Both the position numbers and the translations under genes were made by a program. Below the pieces are notes generated by a model, which made no database searches, had not been told where the DNA came from, and saw only the letters and a program-made list of their open reading frames with translations. From Candidatus Nitrosopumilus sp. (lineage in GTDB: Archaea; Thermoproteota; Nitrososphaeria; Nitrososphaerales; Nitrosopumilaceae), in NCBI GenBank assembly GCA_018674605.1, contig JABGZU010000042.1:1-8353 (forward strand): a stretch of DNA of 8,353 nucleotides, read 5' to 3'. The first letter of the stretch is position 1, and every line of letters begins with the position of its first letter. Positions 6,505 to 8,353 of this stretch are shown here, piece after piece.

Positions 6505-6987
6505 TTATTTAACCTCAGTATCTATGGTAGATTTTATTTTAGAAACTTCATTTTTAACAGTAAGATGTTCACCATTGATTCTTTCATCAGCAGGAAATGT
6601 TTCAGAGTCAGCTGGAACTTCAAGACCAGCATCAATAATGCCTTTCAAAGCAGCTGCCATTCTTTGAGTATATCGTTTAGTACCAGTATACAAAATTGCA
6701 TCTTTTGCACCTTTAACTAGTGCTTTTTTACCGGCTAAATATCCAGTTAGATAGGCTGCAGAAATACTTTTTCTAGAACCTTTCCATCCTTTTTCAAGTA
6801 AATATCTTGAATGAGCAGATGCAATTACTTTATCTCCAGTCATTCCAGGTGTAAGAACTTGAACTTGTGTATTTTCATTTGAAATATTTACAGTAACAAA
6901 ATCACGCTTACCCATTAACATAGTACCACGTTTTCGATAATTGGTTTTTTCCTCTCTAAGTCGTCTTAATATTTTTGAATAAGCCAT
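6505..6987 (-). CDS. rpl18: 50S ribosomal protein uL18 (L18, archaeal type)
   Basis: uL18 binds 5S rRNA and helps seat it in the central protuberance of the large subunit. The 160-residue protein has the archaeal/eukaryotic (L5e-like) pattern: a basic N-terminus with LRREEKTNYRKR, the motif ASAHSRYLLEKGWKG around 56-70, AAYLTGYLAGKKAL around 78-91 and the late AALKGIIDAGLEVPAD and DERINGEHL motifs. The C-terminal segment after GEHL is a short charged extension. The start at 6987 has no clear ribosome binding site but lies just after a TATA-like box, so the mRNA may be leaderless. The gene is the first of the ribosomal run here and directly follows argF, whereas in most archaea L19e and L32e precede it. 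The stop is one base before the uS5 start. Confidence 0.96.
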   Translation of the reverse strand: MAYSKILRRLREEKTNYRKRGTMLMGKRDFVTVNISNENTQVQVLTPGMTGDKVIASAHSRYLLEKGWKGSRKSISAAYLTGYLAGKKALVKGAKDAILYTGTKRYTQRMAAALKGIIDAGLEVPADSETFPADERINGEHLTVKNEVSKIKSTIDTEVK

Positions 6988-7014
6988 TCTATAGGAACAG
7001 ATTTTGAACTTGGT

Positions 7015-7022
7015 ATTATATA
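7015..7022 (-). promoter_or_regulatory. TATA-like box spanning the argF stop codon, candidate promoter of the uL18 operon
   Basis: The minus strand reads TATATAAT, using the last Ile codon and the TAA stop of argF. Its centre is about 31 bases before the uL18 ATG (6987). Archaeal TATA boxes sit about 26 bases before the start of transcription, so the transcript would begin only a few bases before the ATG. The 28-base gap has no recognisable Shine-Dalgarno sequence, which fits a leaderless or nearly leaderless mRNA. This is inferred from spacing and motif only. Confidence 0.5.
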
Positions 7023-7939
7023 CGTTCAGCGTGAATTAGTGCAGAAAGTAAAGCTTTCTGAGTATGAAGTCGATTTTCTGCCTCATCCCAAACAACTGAT
7101 TGAGATCCATCAATTACAGAGGATGTAACTTCTTGCTCTCGTTTTGCAGGAAGACAATGTAAAAAGATCGCATTATCTTTTGCAGATCGCATTAATTTTG
7201 GATTTACTTGATATTTTGGAAGGAATTTTTTAATTCTTTTTGGATCGTTATTATGAATTGAAGAATATGTATCAGTTACCACAACATCAGCATTATTTAC
7301 TGCTTGAAAAGGATCTAAAGTTAATTCAATATCAGTAGATCTCTGAGCTTCTTTTACAACTTTTTTATCAGGTTGAAATTCTTTAGGAGTTGCAATAGAC
7401 ATACTAGAACCAGCTAATGCAGCACCATAAATCATAGAGTTACAAACATTATTCCCATCACCAATCCATGCAATTTTTAATCCACGAATTTTTTTCTTTT
7501 TTTCTTTAATGGTAAGAAAGTCTGCTAGAATTTGACAAGGATGAAAAGAATCAGATAGTCCATTAATTACAGGAATAGTTGTATGTTGAGATAATTTTTC
7601 TAATAATTCATGATCATAAACACGTGCCATTATACAATTAGCATATCGTGAAAGAGTTTTTGCAGTATCTTCAACGGATTCTCCACGAGATAATTGTGTG
7701 TCATTGGATGAAAGATTAACAGCATGGCCACCTAACTGATACATACCAATTTCAAAACTTACTCTTGTTCGAGTAGATGGTTTTTGAAAAATCATTGCCA
7801 ACGTTTTATTTTTTAAAATTGGTTTGTTGCCATTTTTTTTGAGTTCTTTTTTTAATTTAATTGAATCATTGAGTAAACCCACAAATTCTTTTGGAGTTAA
7901 TTCCGCCAAAGTAAGTAAATTTTTTGTTTTTAGTTTCAT
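7016..7939 (-). CDS. argF: Ornithine carbamoyltransferase
   Basis: This enzyme joins carbamoyl phosphate and L-ornithine to give citrulline, the sixth step of arginine synthesis, in the cytoplasm. The 307 residues match the usual family length of about 300-330. The carbamoyl-phosphate site is plain: STRTR at 55-59 in the context FQKPSTRTRVSFE, HPCQ at 133-136 and HCLPAKR at 261-267. The ornithine domain has GDGNNVCNS at 160-168, and the end has the typical DEAENRLHTQKALL. The loop that is usually D-x3-S-M-G reads DTYSSIH (223-229), so Asp and Ser are kept but Met-Gly is Ile-His. The ATG shares ATGA with the stop of the upstream gene, and no strong ribosome binding site lies close by, so coupled translation is likely. 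uL18 begins 28 bases downstream. Aspartate carbamoyltransferase is the main alternative, but HCLPAKR and the DGNN motif favour OTCase. Confidence 0.95.
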   Translation of the reverse strand: MKLKTKNLLTLAELTPKEFVGLLNDSIKLKKELKKNGNKPILKNKTLAMIFQKPSTRTRVSFEIGMYQLGGHAVNLSSNDTQLSRGESVEDTAKTLSRYANCIMARVYDHELLEKLSQHTTIPVINGLSDSFHPCQILADFLTIKEKKKKIRGLKIAWIGDGNNVCNSMIYGAALAGSSMSIATPKEFQPDKKVVKEAQRSTDIELTLDPFQAVNNADVVVTDTYSSIHNNDPKRIKKFLPKYQVNPKLMRSAKDNAIFLHCLPAKREQEVTSSVIDGSQSVVWDEAENRLHTQKALLSALIHAERI

Positions 7940-8353
7940 CTTCTTAAGAACCCAAACCTTCCCTTTTTCTTTTTAGGTTCTTCTTTATCATGTTTTTGTA
8001 CCTCTTCTTCATTTTCAGTAGATTCATCTTTATCATTAGATTCTTCTACTTTAGATTCTCCAGGTTTTGGTTTACCATCTTTTATCCATTGACGAATCTT
8101 ATTACCTAGTTTAATTGCCTCAGAATCATTTTCAGGAGGAGTAATATCAAATAAATCAGAATAAGTTGTAATTTCACTATCTTTGATTCCATCAAAAGGA
8201 TCATCAGAAGTTGGTTCTGGTGTTGGTTCTGGTGTTGGTTCTGGTGTTGGTTCTGGTGTTGGTTCTGGTGTTGGTTCTGGTGTTGGTTCTGGTGTTGGTT
8301 CTGGTGTTGGTTCTGGTGTTGGTTCTGGTGTTGGTTCTGGTGTTGGTTCATCA
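7936..8353 (-). CDS. Hypothetical protein, C-terminal part only: EPTP-repeat linker and charged tail
   Basis: This reading frame enters from the right edge and ends at TGA 7938-7936, giving about 138 visible residues and no visible start. I do not recognise the protein. The visible part begins with about 46 residues of repeated E-P-T-P, then a segment with D/E, S and T that includes DPFDGIKDSEITTY and a possible short helix KLGNKIRQWIKDG. A Glu/Ser/Asp/Lys-rich low-complexity stretch and a basic end, KKKKGRFGFLRR, follow. Pro-Glu-Thr repeats are usually extended, flexible spacers, so a folded or membrane domain probably lies further N-terminal, outside the window; that is inference. The stop overlaps the argF start by ATGA, suggesting co-transcription and translational coupling. 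The frame is supported by sensible codons continuing past the repeat and by the ATGA junction. No function can be assigned. Confidence 0.8.
   Translation of the reverse strand, partial: DEPTPEPTPEPTPEPTPEPTPEPTPEPTPEPTPEPTPEPTPEPTPEPTSDDPFDGIKDSEITTYSDLFDITPPENDSEAIKLGNKIRQWIKDGKPKPGESKVEESNDKDESTENEEEVQKHDKEEPKKKKGRFGFLRR
8211..8349 (-). repeat. Perfect 12-bp tandem repeat encoding Glu-Pro-Thr-Pro
   Basis: The plus-strand unit TTGGTTCTGGTG occurs 11 times without a single mismatch (8211-8342), followed by 7 bases of a twelfth copy. Read on the minus strand in the frame of the host gene, each unit encodes E-P-T-P. The unit is a multiple of three, so gain or loss of copies keeps the frame. 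Complete lack of synonymous variation points to recent expansion by replication slippage or to ongoing homogenisation. The array may be longer in other strains, or miscounted in the assembly. Confidence 0.97.

Noticed and set aside
8211..8349. CRISPR array
   Set aside because: The repeats are contiguous 12-bp units with no spacers and sit in a coding frame.
8106..8351. Minus-strand open frame with Asn-Gln-His-Gln repeats
   Set aside because: It is the tandem repeat read in another frame. The EPTP frame continues into balanced coding sequence and ends in an ATGA overlap with argF, while the NQHQ frame ends in a Leu/Ile-rich low-complexity run.
1..8353. Defence island, prophage or mobile element
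   Set aside because: Every gene but two is a recognisable housekeeping gene in a conserved archaeal order, and no integrase, transposase or attachment-site duplication was seen next to the tRNA.

Overview
The window looks like a chromosomal piece of an ammonia-oxidising thaumarchaeon (Nitrososphaerota), most likely close to marine Nitrosopumilus. The DNA is AT-rich, the ribosomal proteins are archaeal types (uL18, uS5, uL30, uL15), the adenylate kinase is the archaeal AdkA type, and an archaeal Cbf5 and a class II tRNA-Ser with a splicing-type intron are present. The lineage call rests on remembered protein similarity, not on a search. All recognised genes are on the minus strand, so transcription runs from high to low coordinates. 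No stretch longer than about 70 bases lacks a gene.

Reading in the direction of transcription, the window opens inside a gene of unknown function (8353-7936). Its visible part is an (EPTP)n linker encoded by a perfect 12-bp tandem repeat, then an acidic region and a basic tail. It overlaps argF (ornithine carbamoyltransferase) by ATGA. After 28 bases comes the distal half of the archaeal spc-type cluster: uL18, uS5, uL30, uL15, secY, adkA, an EMC3/DUF106 membrane insertase, cmk and cbf5. Spacing is extremely tight, from 14-bp overlaps to 13-bp gaps. A TATA-like box spanning the argF stop codon lies at the right distance to start an almost leaderless uL18 mRNA, so the ribosomal operon may begin there. 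A small hairpin plus T-tract follows cbf5. A separate small gene for a membrane-anchored, beta-rich BsuPI-like protein comes next, and then tRNA-Ser(GGA) with its own candidate promoter.

The cluster links ribosome building (uL18, uS5, uL30, uL15), rRNA pseudouridylation (Cbf5), membrane protein insertion (SecY and the Oxa1-superfamily EMC3-like protein) and nucleotide supply (AdkA, Cmk). This is a conserved archaeal combination. Its local peculiarities are argF directly upstream of uL18 where L19e/L32e/L6 usually stand, and no L34e or L14e between the insertase, cmk and cbf5.

I see no defence system, mobile element, CRISPR array or clearly new system. The items most worth following are the perfect EPTP minisatellite, the promoter inside the argF stop, the methionine-rich segment of the insertase, the altered ornithine loop of ArgF and the divergent Cmk.
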